NCBI GenBank assembly: GCA_937930625.1
Contig: CALHBW010000407.1
Location: 1-5,595, forward strand
From: an uncultured Saprospiraceae bacterium
GTDB lineage: Bacteria; Bacteroidota; Bacteroidia; Chitinophagales; Saprospiraceae
Direction of reading: 5' to 3'
DNA length: 5,595 nt
Shown here: piece after piece, positions 5,573 through 5,595 of the stretch
Layout of the letters: each line of letters begins with the position of its first letter
Position numbering within the stretch: position 1 is the stretch's first letter
Notes under the pieces: generated by a model
The model's database searches: none
What the model was told of the DNA's origin: nothing
Seen by the model: only the letters and a program-made list of their open reading frames with translations
Program-made: the position numbers and the translations under genes

Positions 5573-5595
5573 TTCTGTATTCCGTTTCGTGCTTC

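Larger units (their letters stand above)
5309..5595. other. AT-rich non-coding region upstream of the 251-aa gene
   Basis: This is strongly AT-rich DNA with frequent stops in every frame and no gene that I can support. It holds a small inverted repeat near the gene (5337-5355), an 11-bp palindrome GTTAAATTAAC (5436-5446), and a heptamer run near the right edge. A promoter for the 251-residue gene should lie here, but none could be pinned down. Confidence 0.65.

Overview
The window looks like a stretch of a Bacteroidota chromosome, probably a Saprospiria/Chitinophagia/Cytophagia-type environmental lineage. The reasons are two secreted proteins starting MKNI with signal peptides ending in A|Q, A-rich leaders with little or no Shine-Dalgarno sequence, AT-rich intergenic DNA, and a giant RHS-family protein of a layout typical of this phylum. 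The lineage is inferred from style, not from a marker gene.

Layout: everything that codes is on the minus strand. Positions 3986 to 1 are one uninterrupted reading frame of 1,328 codons that runs off the left edge. It is the N-terminal part of a giant secreted RHS/YD-repeat-associated protein: signal peptide, Fn3-like region, RHS N-terminal region with degenerate YD motifs, then a long cysteine-dotted region. The RHS core and variable C-terminal module, if present, lie outside the window. Positions 5308 to 4553 encode a 251-residue secreted protein of unknown function, on the same strand and upstream of the RHS gene.

The 566-bp gap between the two genes (3987-4552) is a dense repeat island. 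Two kinds of palindromic element alternate: a 27-bp hairpin (A, five copies) and a ~50-bp hairpin element (B, two copies), in the order B-A-A-B-A-A-A on the plus strand. They look like a duplicated composite module. Next to the RHS start lies a patch of imperfect heptamer/octamer repeats. The last A copy supplies the stop codon of the 251-residue gene. The right-hand 287 bp (5309-5595) are very AT-rich and non-coding, with a small inverted repeat and a run of ATTAACC heptamers.

How it works together: both products should enter the Sec pathway and act in the envelope or outside the cell. The shared strand could mean a functional link, but the wide gap, with terminator-like hairpins in it, argues for separate transcription. 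No RNA genes, transposase, CRISPR array or confident promoter were seen.
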